NCBI GenBank assembly: GCA_016794125.1
Contig: JAEUKT010000002.1
Span: forward strand, 1,427,769 to 1,491,768
Direction: 5' to 3'
Source: Alphaproteobacteria bacterium
Lineage (GTDB): Bacteria > Pseudomonadota > Alphaproteobacteria > Micavibrionales > UBA2020
Length of the DNA: 64,000 nucleotides
How positions within the stretch are numbered: position 1 is the first letter of the stretch; each line of letters starts with the position of its first letter. Below the pieces are notes generated by a model. That model made no database searches and was not told where the DNA came from. It saw only the letters and a list, made by a program, of their open reading frames with translations. This document shows, piece after piece, positions 16,811 to 26,242 of the stretch. Both the position numbers and the translations under genes were made by a program.

Positions 16811-18211
16811 ATGAAAAAGACCATCGCCGCCCTTTTGATGCTGTCCACGCTGACCGCATGCAATATCACCGCCGATTATGTGCGGCCGGATACGAACATC
16901 CCCGCCGGCTGGAAAAAGGGCGACAAGGTCGTCGATGGCGTCACGACCATCAATGCCGACTGGTGGCGCAATTTCAAGAGCGCCGAGCTGGACGCGCTGA
17001 TGACCGAGGCGCTGGCGCAAAACCTCGACCTGAAACAGTCGCTGGCCCGCATCCGCCAGTCGCGCGCGTCGTTGAAGGTCGCCGATTCATTCCTTGTGCC
17101 CAGCGTCGATGCGTCGGCCAGCACGGGCGGCACGGAAACCCGCCGCAACGCGTCGAATAACGACGGCTGGCTGTCGTCGGGCCGCGCGGCGCTGGACGTT
17201 TCCTACGAACTCGACCTGTTCGGCGCGAACCGCGCGGGCGTGAAATCGGCCAAGGCGCTGGTGCGCAACAGCCAGTACAGCCATGACGCGCTGGCCCTGA
17301 TCGTGATGTCGGACGTCGCCAAGATTTACTTCCAGATGCTCAATTTGCGCGAACGCCAGGGCATCGCGGAAAAGAACCTGAAAAACATCGGGGAAGTTTT
17401 GAAGGTAGCGCAGGCGCGGTTTGACGCGGGATCCACCTCGGCGATCGATGTGTCGCGCCAGAAAACCGAACTGTCGAATTCGCGCGCTTCCGTCGCGGCG
17501 CTGAAAAACCAGGTGAATGCGACCGAAAACGCGCTGTCGGTGCTGCTGGGCCGCGCGCCGCAGGACATGAAGATCAAGGGCTGGGGATTGGGCGGCATTG
17601 CGTCGCCAAAAGTGCCGCTGACGCAGCCGGCATCGATCCTGACGCAGCGCCCCGATATCAAGGCGGCGGAAGCCAACCTGATCGCCGCGAATGCCGATAT
17701 CACGGCGGCGCGCGCCGCGTTCTTCCCGACCGTCAATATCGGCGCGGGCGTGGGCATGGCGCTGTCGCCGCTGGGCGGGCCCGCCACCAATACGCTGTCG
17801 CTGCTGGCATCGCTGGCGGCGCCGATCTTTAACGGCGGGCGCATCGCGGCGGGCGTTGATCGTGCGACGGCACGCGAGCTGGAGCTGGCGGAAAACTACC
17901 GCCTGACCGTGCTGACATCGCTGCAGGAAATCGAAAACGCGCTGTCGGCGGTCAAGGCCGCAAAAACGCGTCAGGCCGATTTCGCCGATGCGGTCAAGGA
18001 AGCGCAGAAGACCTATGAACTGTCGCGCGGGCTGTATGAAGCCGGTTCCGTCGATTACCAGACGATGCTGGAGGCCGAGCGCAGCCTGCTATCGACCAAC
18101 GACAACTATGCGTCGGTGAAACTCGAACTGCTGAACGCGCAGATCGACCTGTACCGTTCGCTGGGCGGCGGCTGGGTGAACAACCCGAATTCGCAGGCGG
18201 CGAAGAAGTAA
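16811..18211 (+). CDS. Outer-membrane efflux lipoprotein, NodT/TolC family
   Basis: The outer-membrane duct of the tripartite pump. The 466-residue protein begins with a lipoprotein signal whose lipobox is LTAC, making Cys17 the lipidated residue. Two outer-membrane-efflux repeats are visible, each with coiled-coil stretches and the family's beta-strand motif (ASTGGTETRRNASN, later GAGVGMALSPLGG). Length and the NodT-type motif DWWRNFKSAELDALM match RND/ABC-associated channels such as OprM. It ends directly against the convergent ArsR gene with no gap. Confidence 0.92.
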   Translation: MKKTIAALLMLSTLTACNITADYVRPDTNIPAGWKKGDKVVDGVTTINADWWRNFKSAELDALMTEALAQNLDLKQSLARIRQSRASLKVADSFLVPSVDASASTGGTETRRNASNNDGWLSSGRAALDVSYELDLFGANRAGVKSAKALVRNSQYSHDALALIVMSDVAKIYFQMLNLRERQGIAEKNLKNIGEVLKVAQARFDAGSTSAIDVSRQKTELSNSRASVAALKNQVNATENALSVLLGRAPQDMKIKGWGLGGIASPKVPLTQPASILTQRPDIKAAEANLIAANADITAARAAFFPTVNIGAGVGMALSPLGGPATNTLSLLASLAAPIFNGGRIAAGVDRATARELELAENYRLTVLTSLQEIENALSAVKAAKTRQADFADAVKEAQKTYELSRGLYEAGSVDYQTMLEAERSLLSTNDNYASVKLELLNAQIDLYRSLGGGWVNNPNSQAAKK

Positions 18212-18541
18212 TTATTTGCCGGATTTTTTATCGGCCGATTTTATATCGGCCAGCGCGCGGCTCTCTTTTTTCAGGGGGCGCGCGACGGGGCAGACTTCGG
18301 TCACAAAGCCGTTCAGCGTGTTGACGAGGTTTTCGCGCACAAGGCTGTAATGGATGAACTGCCCCTTTTTCTCGCCCTTCACCAGCCCGGCATTTTCAAG
18401 GATGCTGAGGTGTTTGGATAACGACGGCTTGGTAATGTCAAACCGCGCCGCGATTTCGCCCGCCGTCAGGGATGTCGCGGACAGATAGGCGAGGATGCGG
18501 CGGCGGACGCCGGAGGAAAGGGCTGCGAAGACTTTTTCCAT
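18212..18541 (-). CDS. ArsR/SmtB-family transcriptional repressor
   Basis: A small winged-helix repressor, 109 residues from ATG at 18541; a longer frame to 18595 is possible but the family starts close to the MEKVFAALSSGVRRRIL helix. The recognition helix is ITKPSLSKHLSILENAGLV. There is no CxC metal site in the DNA-binding helix; the only cysteine is in the C-terminal VTEVCPVARP, so a metal-independent (SdpR-like) or redox-responsive member is as likely as a metal sensor. An inverted repeat at 18608-18627 in the divergent promoter suggests control of its own gene and the DUF4166 gene. Confidence 0.88.
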   Translation of the reverse strand: MEKVFAALSSGVRRRILAYLSATSLTAGEIAARFDITKPSLSKHLSILENAGLVKGEKKGQFIHYSLVRENLVNTLNGFVTEVCPVARPLKKESRALADIKSADKKSGK

Positions 18542-18607
18542 GTGAATCCAGCGGTCTCCCTGTCCTCTGTTGATTATCCATGCCCGATGGGGCATAATGA
18601 GCTATTA

Positions 18608-18627
18608 GCTATATATCTAAATATAGC
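18608..18627. promoter_or_regulatory. ArsR-type operator
   Basis: A perfect inverted repeat GCTATAT-N6-ATATAGC lies 67 bp upstream of the ArsR start and 29 bp upstream of the divergent DUF4166 start. AT-rich imperfect palindromes of this size are typical ArsR/SmtB sites. Seen directly; binding is inferred. Confidence 0.6.
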
Positions 18628-18655
18628 ATGCTTATCCTTGCCCTTCAAGGCCGCC

Positions 18656-19312
18656 ATGCCGAACGCGCCAGAAGACATCAGCCTGCAGCCGGAGCCGCAA
18701 ACTTCCTGCGCCGTGCCGGTGTCGTCGCTGCGGCGGCTGCTGAAGGACAAATGGTTCGACCTGCACCCCAACATCCAGGAACGCTTCACGCGCGACCCGC
18801 TGCCGGGGGCGAACATTGTTTATTCAGGGTCGATGGAGGTCATCCGCTGTTCGAAAATGGGCAAGCTGTTCGCCTACCTCACCCGCGTGATCGGCAACCC
18901 GCTGACCCCGCATGAAGGCAGGAATGTGCCGATGCGCGTCGAGCTGATCAAGGTTCAAGGCTATGCCGGCGTCTGCTGGCAGCGCACCTATTTTTATCCG
19001 CGCCGAAAGCCCTATGTGGTGATATCGGTCAAGCGCGAGAATGAACTTGGCCAGATGATGGAATGTGTTGGCGGCGGGTTCGGCATGGTGCTGGATGTCT
19101 ATCCCGAAAACGGCAGCCTGCATTTCGTCAGCAGGCGTTATTTCTGGCAGGTGTTCGGCAAACGGCTGCCGCTGCCGCATTTTCTGGCGCCTGGCAAAAC
19201 GCATGTCATCCATGACGATCTTGGCAACGGCGATTTTCGTTTTACAATTTCGATGATGCATCCGCAGCTGGGCGAGACGTTTTACCAGACCGGCACCTTC
19301 AGGCGGGCGTAG
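18656..19312 (+). CDS. DUF4166 domain protein
   Basis: 218 residues from ATG at 18656, preceded by CAAGG at a good distance. The protein has no membrane segment. Recognisable DUF4166 features are the N-terminal KDKWFDLHPNIQERF, the PMRVELIK strand and the C-terminal HFLAPGKTHVIHDD. Elsewhere this domain is often fused to, or encoded beside, a saccharopine-dehydrogenase-like NAD(P)-binding protein. Here the partner is the convergent gene, overlapping by 14 bp. The biochemical role of the pair is not known. Confidence 0.75.
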   Translation: MPNAPEDISLQPEPQTSCAVPVSSLRRLLKDKWFDLHPNIQERFTRDPLPGANIVYSGSMEVIRCSKMGKLFAYLTRVIGNPLTPHEGRNVPMRVELIKVQGYAGVCWQRTYFYPRRKPYVVISVKRENELGQMMECVGGGFGMVLDVYPENGSLHFVSRRYFWQVFGKRLPLPHFLAPGKTHVIHDDLGNGDFRFTISMMHPQLGETFYQTGTFRRA

Positions 19313-20414
19313 TCGTTTCCATCGTGCGGATATCAAAATTTTTCAACCCTGCCATATAATGCTGCAGGTTGATGAGCCCCATGCAGGGCATCGCGCCCCG
19401 TTTTGTAATCGTATTGTGTGCCAGCCCCTGCGCCAGCAGTACGGCGGGTGTGGACGGAATATGCGGGCCGTGGCCGGATTTGGCGATCATGTAAAACGTC
19501 GTTTCGCGCGGCTTGCCGTTCCTGCCCGTGCCTTTCAGGCGCATATGCAGCCCGCTTCGGTCGCTGCCGAAAATATCGAAAAGCGCGCGCAACTTCATCA
19601 GCCGCTGCGCATGTGGCTGCAGCCCGCGCAGGATTCCCGCCCGCACCATCCATGACAGCTTCCATATACCCAGCTGCTGCAGCGATATTTCCTGCCCGGC
19701 CGAAAAGCGGATATTTTCAAGCGCAGGATAACGCAAGGGGAACAGCGCAAGGTCGGGGATGTCGCACAATCCGAACAGGCGAAGACCCAGTTCGGGATAA
19801 TTCTCCATATGCAGTTCCAGCCCGCCATAGACAGTTTGCATGTGTTTGCGCCGCAGCGTCGTAAAAGGCTTGCCCGCATAGGACAGCACGGCAGCTGCGG
19901 TCGATGCACCCATACGGGTTTTTTGCGCGACGGTGATGCCGTAATCGACCGAATGGATCGCGCCGAATTCCGGCAGGTAGTGGTCGATGATCGCCGCCGT
20001 CAGGCAGGGCACGGAGGACGCGCCGCTGACCGCCAGCAGGTTTTTCGATTTCGCCAGCTTGTCGAGCGCGGAAAATCCCGCCACGTAATCGCGCGCATCG
20101 GCGAGGTCGATGTAATGACAGCCCTGCGCGAGGCATGTTTCGGCGGTTGTATAACCCTGTCCCTGAAACGGCCCGGCGGCGTTGATGACGATGTCGGGCT
20201 TCACCTGTTCCAGCACCGGCCGCAGGTCACGGTCAAGGTCAAGCGCATGGTAAAGCGGCAGGTTTGGCGATTTCTGTAGTTCCGCCGCCAGCACGCGGCA
20301 TTTTTCGGCATCACGACCCGCAATAACGACACGTATCGCGGGATCCGCCGCCAGCCTGCGGCTGATGATATTGCCGAAAAAACCATAACCGCCGATGACA
20401 AGTGTTTTTTTCAT
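19299..20414 (-). CDS. Saccharopine dehydrogenase-like NAD(P)-binding protein
   Basis: 371 residues beginning MKKTLVIGGYGFFGNIISRRLA, a Rossmann GxGxxG-like motif. A second conserved block INAAGPFQGQGY and the HYIDLADARDYV block match the saccharopine dehydrogenase NADP-binding family (trans-acting enoyl-reductase-like branch). A role in lysine metabolism is not implied; these proteins act on varied, often lipid-like substrates. The C-terminal half is not recognisable beyond the family. It lies tail-to-tail with the DUF4166 gene. Confidence 0.8.
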   Translation of the reverse strand: MKKTLVIGGYGFFGNIISRRLAADPAIRVVIAGRDAEKCRVLAAELQKSPNLPLYHALDLDRDLRPVLEQVKPDIVINAAGPFQGQGYTTAETCLAQGCHYIDLADARDYVAGFSALDKLAKSKNLLAVSGASSVPCLTAAIIDHYLPEFGAIHSVDYGITVAQKTRMGASTAAAVLSYAGKPFTTLRRKHMQTVYGGLELHMENYPELGLRLFGLCDIPDLALFPLRYPALENIRFSAGQEISLQQLGIWKLSWMVRAGILRGLQPHAQRLMKLRALFDIFGSDRSGLHMRLKGTGRNGKPRETTFYMIAKSGHGPHIPSTPAVLLAQGLAHNTITKRGAMPCMGLINLQHYMAGLKNFDIRTMETTTPA

Positions 20415-20429
20415 CGGTCCAAGCCGCGA

Positions 20430-21479
20430 TTATTTCGTCGCGATGCTCCCTGCGATGCGGTTGTAAGCTTCGACCACATCGTGCTTGCAGGTTTCGGAAA
20501 CAACCGCGCGCGTGGTGAGCGGAATGTTGAACTCCGGCGCATCGCGTATCTCCTGCGGCAGGAACCCGCGCGCCGCCTCGATAGAGGGCATATTGCCGGA
20601 GACTAAAGAGTATTTAGCGAGATTTGCGGGATCGAGGATGAAATCGACAAACTCGATGACGGCCTTCAGGTTCTTGGCAGAAGCGGGCACGGCGAGATTG
20701 TCCAGCCACAGCTCGACGCCTTCGGACGGGTAAATATACTGGATTTTCGGGTTTTTCTGGCGCGCGATATAGGCATCGCCGCTCCACGCCATCTGGAAGG
20801 TGACATCGTCTGCGGCAAGGTGCTCGTAATAGGCCTCGGCCTTGTAGGTTTTGACGAAGGGCTTCTGTGCGTTTAGCATGGCCTCCAGCCTTGCATGGAC
20901 AGCGGGAGATGGATCGCAGTTGTGCGTGCCTGCAGCGATCGACGCAACCGCGAGCAGCGTAGAGGTGTCTTCGCCCAGCATGCCGACAGTTTCTTTTTCA
21001 CCCGGTGGCCGGCGCATGATCTGCGCCCAGCTGGTTATTTTTTCATTTGTCAGCCCGGTGTTCACGGCGATGCCTGTGGTGCCGTAAAAAAGCGGCAGCG
21101 TCCATTTGTATTCCGGATCATAGACGGGTTTCTGCACGTTGCGCGACAATTGTGCTGCATACGCCTTTAATTGATCGGGCAGAGGCTGCAGCAGCTTGGC
21201 CTCGACAAGGCGGGATATATAGTTTCCGGACGGCGTGATCAGGTCGTACTGGCCGCCAGCCTTCAGTTTGGCCTCAAGGTCGTCGTTGCTGTAGAACAGG
21301 GTGGCGACGACCTTGATGCCGGTTTTCTTCTCGAATGCCGCGAAGAGCTCGGGCGCTTCGTACGTATCCCAAGTATAGAACTGCAGGGTTTGCGACGGGC
21401 GCTTGTAAATAAGGCCCGCAGCAATCACCACAGCAATCGCGGCAAGCGCAGATGCCGCGACGACGATCCCCCTGCTCAT
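20430..21479 (-). CDS. Polyamine-type ABC substrate-binding protein, membrane-anchored
   Basis: 349 residues from ATG at 21479, which overlaps the stop of the neighbouring binding-protein gene (ATGA). It is a paralogue of that protein (both have F/IYTWDTYxxxxLF and PLFYGTTGxAVNT). Unlike its neighbour it has an uncleaved-looking N-terminal helix (residues 6-24, GIVVAASALAAIAVVIAAGLIY, then K-R) without an AXA site, so it may stay anchored in the inner membrane. Residues expected to bind a polyamine (WSGDAYIAR, LWLDNLAVPA) are kept. It is the last gene of the importer operon. Confidence 0.85.
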   Translation of the reverse strand: MSRGIVVAASALAAIAVVIAAGLIYKRPSQTLQFYTWDTYEAPELFAAFEKKTGIKVVATLFYSNDDLEAKLKAGGQYDLITPSGNYISRLVEAKLLQPLPDQLKAYAAQLSRNVQKPVYDPEYKWTLPLFYGTTGIAVNTGLTNEKITSWAQIMRRPPGEKETVGMLGEDTSTLLAVASIAAGTHNCDPSPAVHARLEAMLNAQKPFVKTYKAEAYYEHLAADDVTFQMAWSGDAYIARQKNPKIQYIYPSEGVELWLDNLAVPASAKNLKAVIEFVDFILDPANLAKYSLVSGNMPSIEAARGFLPQEIRDAPEFNIPLTTRAVVSETCKHDVVEAYNRIAGSIATK

Positions 21480-22507
21480 TTCAGCACCCTGTCCCAGATC
21501 TTTTGCTGGTTCTTGACGACTTTGGGCGCGCAATTCGCGGAAACGGGCGCGTTCAGGCCGGCGGGGATGTTGAATTCGGGCGCTTCCTTGATCTCGGCCG
21601 GCATCAGGTCTTTGGCGGCGTCAAGCGAGGGGACGTAGCCGGAGAATTCGGCATACTGCGCGAGGTTTTCGGGCTTCAGTACGAATTCGATGAATTTTTT
21701 CGCGTTCTCCGGGTTTTTGGAGGTCGAGGGGATGGCGAGGTTGTCGATCCAAACCTCGACGCCTTCTTTCGGATAGACGTATTTGATGTCCTTGTTCTGT
21801 TTGCGCGCTAGATACGCGTCGCCGCTCCAAGCCATCTGCATCGCAACGTCGCTGGCCGCCATGCGTTCGATGTAGCCTGTCGCGCCATAAACCTTCACGA
21901 AAGGCTTCTGGCCGAGCAGCAGCGCCTGAATAGACTTGTAGGTGTCGGGGTTGTCTTCGCAATAGGGGCGGCCCAGCTGGATGGCGGCGATATCCATGAC
22001 GGTGCCGGTGTCATCCAGCACGCCCAGTGTTTTCTTCTCGCCTTCGGGGCGGGTGAAGAATTGCGACCAGCTGGTGATGTCTTCCTTGACCAGTTTCGTG
22101 TTCACGGCAAGGCCGGTCGTGCCGTAGAACAGCGGCAGCGAATGTTCGTTTTTCGGGTCGAAACCGGGGTTTTTCACGTTGGCGGCCATTTTTTCGCCCA
22201 TCGCCTGCAGGTCGGCAGGCAGGGGCTGCAGCAGCTTTTCACCGGCCAGCAGGGGGATGTAGGGGCCGGACGGCATGACGATGTCATAAGCACCGCCCGC
22301 CTTGATCTTGGCGATCAGCGCGTCGTTGCTGGAATAGATGTCGGTTACAACGTCGATGCCTGTTTCTTTTTCAAACTTTTTGAACAGGTCGTCGTTTTTG
22401 TAGGTGTCCCAGGTGTAGATGAAGAGCTTCTGTTTTTCTTCGGCGAAAGCGCTGCCTGACAGCAATGCGGCGACGGAGAGTGCGAGGATGAAAGATTTAA
22501 TTTTCAT
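21476..22507 (-). CDS. potF: Polyamine-type ABC substrate-binding protein, periplasmic
   Basis: 343 residues with a cleavable signal peptide ending AFA-EE near residue 22. The family-1 solute-binding fold is recognised from FIYTWDTYKNDDLF, MPSGPYIP, PLFYGTTGLAVNT and MAWSGDAYLARK, close to PotF/PotD binding proteins for putrescine or spermidine. It would deliver substrate to the PotH/PotI channel encoded just upstream, 1 bp away. Exact ligand specificity cannot be read from the sequence. Confidence 0.88.
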   Translation of the reverse strand: MKIKSFILALSVAALLSGSAFAEEKQKLFIYTWDTYKNDDLFKKFEKETGIDVVTDIYSSNDALIAKIKAGGAYDIVMPSGPYIPLLAGEKLLQPLPADLQAMGEKMAANVKNPGFDPKNEHSLPLFYGTTGLAVNTKLVKEDITSWSQFFTRPEGEKKTLGVLDDTGTVMDIAAIQLGRPYCEDNPDTYKSIQALLLGQKPFVKVYGATGYIERMAASDVAMQMAWSGDAYLARKQNKDIKYVYPKEGVEVWIDNLAIPSTSKNPENAKKFIEFVLKPENLAQYAEFSGYVPSLDAAKDLMPAEIKEAPEFNIPAGLNAPVSANCAPKVVKNQQKIWDRVLK

Positions 22508-22508
22508 G

Positions 22509-23345
22509 TCAGGAAGCCTTCCTTTGATTAATGACGTAAGATGATACCACGAGGATAGTTGAAATCACGAGCAAAATGGCCGACACGGCGTTGATCTCCG
22601 GCGTGATGCCCTTGCGCACCATGCTGTAGATGTAAACGGGCAGGGTCATCGCACCGGGCGGGGCGACCATTTGCGTAATGATGAAATCGTCGAGCGATGT
22701 GATGAAGGCAAGCATCGCGCCGGATGTCACGCCCGGCATCATCAGCGGCAGGGTCACGCGGCGGAACGATTGCCACGGCGTGGCATAAAGGTCGGCCGCT
22801 GCCTCGAAAAGCGCGGGCGGCAGCGTTTCGATGCGGGCGCGGATCGGGGAATAGGCGAAGGGCACGCAGAAAACCGTATGCGCGATCAACACCTGCGTCA
22901 GCGGATATTGATCGACCAGTTTCAGGAATGCCGTGCCCGCCATGAATTCGGAGCGCAGGATGATGGAAAAGAAAGACATCGTCGCAATCGCGATCACGAT
23001 TTCGGGGATCAGCAGGGGCAGGGTCATCATCATCTGCGATGTGCCGCCAAGCCAGCGTTGTAAACGCCCGCGCATGCCCATTGCCGCCATCAACGCAAGT
23101 ATGGTCGAGAAGATGGTCGCGCCGACCGCGACGATCATCGAATTCCATGTTGCGCGGCGCAGGTCTTCGTTTTCGTAGGCTTTCACATACCAGTCGGTCG
23201 TGAAACCGTGCCAGACGGTAATCAGGCTGTTGGCGTTGAAAGAAAAGAAAATGACGACAAGAATGGGGATGTAAAGGAAGGCAAGGCTGAGGTAAGCCGT
23301 CGTGGCAACGCCCGGCAGGCGCGAAGGGGAGGTGGATGCCGTCAT
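22509..23345 (-). CDS. potI: ABC transporter permease, PotI-like
   Basis: 278 residues with six predicted membrane helices and the binding-protein-dependent permease (EAA) loop FEAAADLYATPWQSFRRVTLPLMMPG, which docks on the ATPase. Second permease of the polyamine-type importer; the heterodimer partner is encoded 1 bp upstream. The start ATG at 23345 immediately follows the potH stop. Confidence 0.9.
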   Translation of the reverse strand: MTASTSPSRLPGVATTAYLSLAFLYIPILVVIFFSFNANSLITVWHGFTTDWYVKAYENEDLRRATWNSMIVAVGATIFSTILALMAAMGMRGRLQRWLGGTSQMMMTLPLLIPEIVIAIATMSFFSIILRSEFMAGTAFLKLVDQYPLTQVLIAHTVFCVPFAYSPIRARIETLPPALFEAAADLYATPWQSFRRVTLPLMMPGVTSGAMLAFITSLDDFIITQMVAPPGAMTLPVYIYSMVRKGITPEINAVSAILLVISTILVVSSYVINQRKAS

Positions 23346-23346
23346 G

Positions 23347-24225
23347 TTACACCAGCTCCTTGATGCCGCCGCGGCGCGACATGATCATCAGGCCGATCAT
23401 GACGATAATCATCAACGCAACCGACGCCGCCGAGCCGAACGGCCAGTCGCCGCCCTGTCCGAACAGATTTTCGATCTTGTTGCCCAGCATCATCTGCTGC
23501 CCGCAACCCAGCAGTTGCGGCGCGAGGAAGGAGCCGATGGAGGGAATGAACACAAGGATGCTGCCCGCCAGAATGCCCGGCATGGTCAGCGGAATAGTGA
23601 CTTTGCGTAGCGTCTGCCAGCGCGTTGCGTAAAGGTCGGATGCGGCCTCCACCAGACGCCAGTCCATACGCTCGAGGTTCGCATAGATGGGCAACACCAT
23701 GAATGGCAGGTAGCTGTAGAGCAGCCCGAGGCCGACCGCGAAATCGCTGCACATCAGCGTAATGGGGCTGGACGTGATGCCGGTGGACATCAGCACGTTA
23801 TTGACAAGACCTTCGTCGCGCAAAATCAAAATCCATGAATAGGTGCGGATCAAAAGGTTCGTCCAGAAAGGGATGGTGACCAGCATCATCCACAGGTTGC
23901 GCTGGTGCGCAGGACGAGTGGCCATGAAATAGGCCATCGGAAAACCCGCCAGCAGGCACAGGATGGTGCAAAGACCCGCCAGTTTCAGCGATTTCCAGCA
24001 GATCAGCAGGAAGCTGGGGTCGAACACCTTGTTGCCGTCAAAATCGGTATCGTAGAAAATTTTGACATAGGCATCAAATGTCACGGGCAATTCCACGCCG
24101 CCCGGATAATGCGCCGTCATGAAGGAATAGCCGACGACAAGCAGAAGCGGCGCGGCAAAGAAAACGCCCATGATAATCAGGAACGGCGACAGCAGCCACG
24201 GCGCGGCGTTCCTTACGCCTTGCAT
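23347..24225 (-). CDS. potH: ABC transporter permease, PotH-like
   Basis: 292 residues, six membrane helices, with the EAA loop [26 protein letters not shown] that contacts the ATPase. The N-terminal [26 protein letters not shown] is typical of PotB/PotH subunits. Its start overlaps the end of the ATPase gene by 13 bp, so the two are translationally linked. Confidence 0.9.
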   Translation of the reverse strand: MQGVRNAAPWLLSPFLIIMGVFFAAPLLLVVGYSFMTAHYPGGVELPVTFDAYVKIFYDTDFDGNKVFDPSFLLICWKSLKLAGLCTILCLLAGFPMAYFMATRPAHQRNLWMMLVTIPFWTNLLIRTYSWILILRDEGLVNNVLMSTGITSSPITLMCSDFAVGLGLLYSYLPFMVLPIYANLERMDWRLVEAASDLYATRWQTLRKVTIPLTMPGILAGSILVFIPSIGSFLAPQLLGCGQQMMLGNKIENLFGQGGDWPFGSAASVALMIIVMIGLMIMSRRGGIKELV

Positions 24226-25205
24226 CGGATCAGCCTTTCGGGCGGGATGACCAGCGACACTTCGTCATTGACCTCGACATTTTGCGGATCGTCCTCGGAC
24301 AACGTGATGGTTTCGCCGCCTTCCAGTTCGATGATGTAATGCGTGACAGCGCCGCGGTAATTGATGTGGCGGATCTTGCCCTTGCCCATGCCGCGGCCGA
24401 CGGTGAAGGACGCGTCCTCGGGGCGGAAGCCGATGTCGCAGTTGTCGTTGAGGCCAAGGCTGGATGCCTTGACGAAATTGCAGATGCCGATGAAATCTGC
24501 AACAAAGCGCGTGGCGGGCTTGTCGTAGATTTCCTGCGGCGTGCCGATTTGCGCGACATTGCCCTTTTCCATGACCGCGATGCGGTCGGACATCGACAGC
24601 GCCTCGTCCTGGTCGTGGGTCACAAAGATAAAGGTGATGCCGGTTTCACGTTGCAGGCGTTTTAGCTCGATTTGCATTTCCTTGCGCAGCTTGTAGTCAA
24701 GCGCGGAAAGGGATTCATCGAGCAGCAGGATTTTCGGGTGGTTGACAAGCGCGCGAGCCAGCGCGACGCGCTGCTGCTGGCCGCCCGACAGCTGCGCGGG
24801 CATGCGTTCGCCTTTATCCTCGAGGCGCACGAGGGCGAGGGCTTCCTTCACTGCCTTGTCGATTTCGGTTTTCGGCTTACCTTGCATCTTCATGCCGAAG
24901 GCAATGTTGTCGGAAACGGTCATGTGCGGAAACAGCGCATAGCTCTGGAACACGGTGTTCACGGGGCGCTGATAGGCGGGCAGGGGTGCGATGTCCTGAT
25001 TGTCCAGCAGGATGCTGCCGGAAGTGGGGATATCGAGGCCTGCGATCATCCGCAAAAGCGTCGTCTTGCCGCACCCCGATGGGCCCAGCAGCGTGAAGAA
25101 CTCGTTGGGCTGGATGGTGAGGGAAACATTGTCGACGGCGCGCACCGGACCGGTGGGCGACGGGAACGTCTTGCTGACGGTTTGAATCACAAGGCCTGAG
25201 GACAT
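24213..25205 (-). CDS. potG: ABC transporter ATPase, PotA/PotG-like
   Basis: 330 residues. ATPase domain with Walker [11 protein letters not shown]-loop [12 protein letters not shown], signature LSGGQQQR and Walker [13 protein letters not shown], followed by a C-terminal TOBE regulatory domain ([10 protein letters not shown]). The serine in DES replaces the commoner proline, a change also seen in other polyamine-type ATPases. It is the first gene of the five-gene importer operon and its ATG has no ribosome-binding site. Confidence 0.9.
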   Translation of the reverse strand: MSSGLVIQTVSKTFPSPTGPVRAVDNVSLTIQPNEFFTLLGPSGCGKTTLLRMIAGLDIPTSGSILLDNQDIAPLPAYQRPVNTVFQSYALFPHMTVSDNIAFGMKMQGKPKTEIDKAVKEALALVRLEDKGERMPAQLSGGQQQRVALARALVNHPKILLLDESLSALDYKLRKEMQIELKRLQRETGITFIFVTHDQDEALSMSDRIAVMEKGNVAQIGTPQEIYDKPATRFVADFIGICNFVKASSLGLNDNCDIGFRPEDASFTVGRGMGKGKIRHINYRGAVTHYIIELEGGETITLSEDDPQNVEVNDEVSLVIPPERLIRCKA

Positions 25206-25211
25206 GGTTTT

Positions 25212-25240
25212 TTAATATCATGCCCCGCGCCTTGCGCCAA
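25212..25240 (-). promoter_or_regulatory. Candidate potG promoter, leaderless geometry
   Basis: On the minus strand TTGGCG (25240-25235) and TATTAA (25217-25212) are 17 bp apart. Only 6 nt (AAAACC) separate the -10 box from the potG ATG, with no Shine-Dalgarno sequence, so the transcript should begin at or beside the start codon. Confidence 0.5.
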
Positions 25241-25308
25241 AAACTTTTATTCTATAAGGCCTTTAACTGGGCTAGCATTGCATGGTTAACTTGCAAAGGG
25301 TGTTGAAT

Positions 25309-26238
25309 ATGACAATCGCCATGATTGAAGTCGAAAAACTGAATTTCGATTACCCGGACAAGCGTGTCTTGCATGATATTTCATTCACTATTAACGAGGG
25401 TAGCGTAACCGCGCTGGTGGGGCCCAACGGGGCGGGCAAGACGACCCTGCTGCGCTGCATCGCCGCGCTCGACCGCGCGCATAGCGGGAAGATTACGATC
25501 GGCGGCAAGGACGCGGCCGATTTCCCGCGCGACGTTCACCATATGACCGGATACCTATCGGATTTCTTCGGGCTTTATGACGGCCTCTCGCTGCGCCAAT
25601 GCCTGACATACATGGCGTGGTGCCAGAAAGTGCCCGCATCGGAAGTGCCCAAGCGCGTCGCCGAAGTGGCGGAGCAGGTGGGCATCACCGCGCGGCTGGA
25701 GGAAAAGGCGGGCACGCTGTCGCGCGGCTACCGCCAGCGCCTTGGCATCGGCCTTGCGCTGATCCATAACCCGCAATTGCTGATCCTAGACGAACCAGCA
25801 TCGGGCATGGACCCTGATGCGCGGATTGCGTTGTCGCAGATGATCCGCGGATTGCGCGCGCAGGGAAAGACCATCATCGTGTCGTCGCATATTTTGACCG
25901 AACTGGAGGATTACTGCACGGACATGCTGGTCATCAAGGACGGGCGCGTCGCGCAGCAGGTGCGGTTGCAGGAATACGCCGCGAAAACCGTGCGCGTGCT
26001 GCGCATCGGCATTTCCAATCTGGGCGTGTCGCATATGGATATGTTGCAGCGCGTGCCGAAACTGAAGGTAACGGGCACGGAAAGCAACGTCGTGGTCGCC
26101 GAATTCAGTGGCACCGAGGAAGAACAGCAGGGGCTGCTGCGCCAGCTGATGGCGGATAACGTGCCGGTCTTCAGCTTCACCACCACGCAGCATACGCTGC
26201 AGGATGCCTATATGGACGTCACCAGCGGCAGGAAATAG
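25309..26238 (+). CDS. ABC exporter ATPase subunit
   Basis: 309 residues from ATG at 25309, 8 nt after AAAGGG. Walker A is GPNGAGKTT, the signature is LSRGYRQRLG and Walker B is LLILDEPASGMD, as in ABC-2 type ATPases that power exporters (gliding-, Nod- or CcmA-like). After residue 220 a C-terminal domain of about 90 residues (VRVLRIGISN, VTGTESNVVVAEF, TTQHTLQDAYMDVT) follows, as in this class. The following two genes encode its membrane partners, with 4-bp spacing. Confidence 0.88.
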   Translation: MTIAMIEVEKLNFDYPDKRVLHDISFTINEGSVTALVGPNGAGKTTLLRCIAALDRAHSGKITIGGKDAADFPRDVHHMTGYLSDFFGLYDGLSLRQCLTYMAWCQKVPASEVPKRVAEVAEQVGITARLEEKAGTLSRGYRQRLGIGLALIHNPQLLILDEPASGMDPDARIALSQMIRGLRAQGKTIIVSSHILTELEDYCTDMLVIKDGRVAQQVRLQEYAAKTVRVLRIGISNLGVSHMDMLQRVPKLKVTGTESNVVVAEFSGTEEEQQGLLRQLMADNVPVFSFTTTQHTLQDAYMDVTSGRK

Positions 26239-26242
26239 CCAG

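Noticed and set aside
18233..18251. Inverted repeat GGCCGAT-N5-ATCGGCC as a terminator between the efflux and arsR genes
   Set aside because: It lies inside the arsR coding region and has no T-run downstream on either strand.
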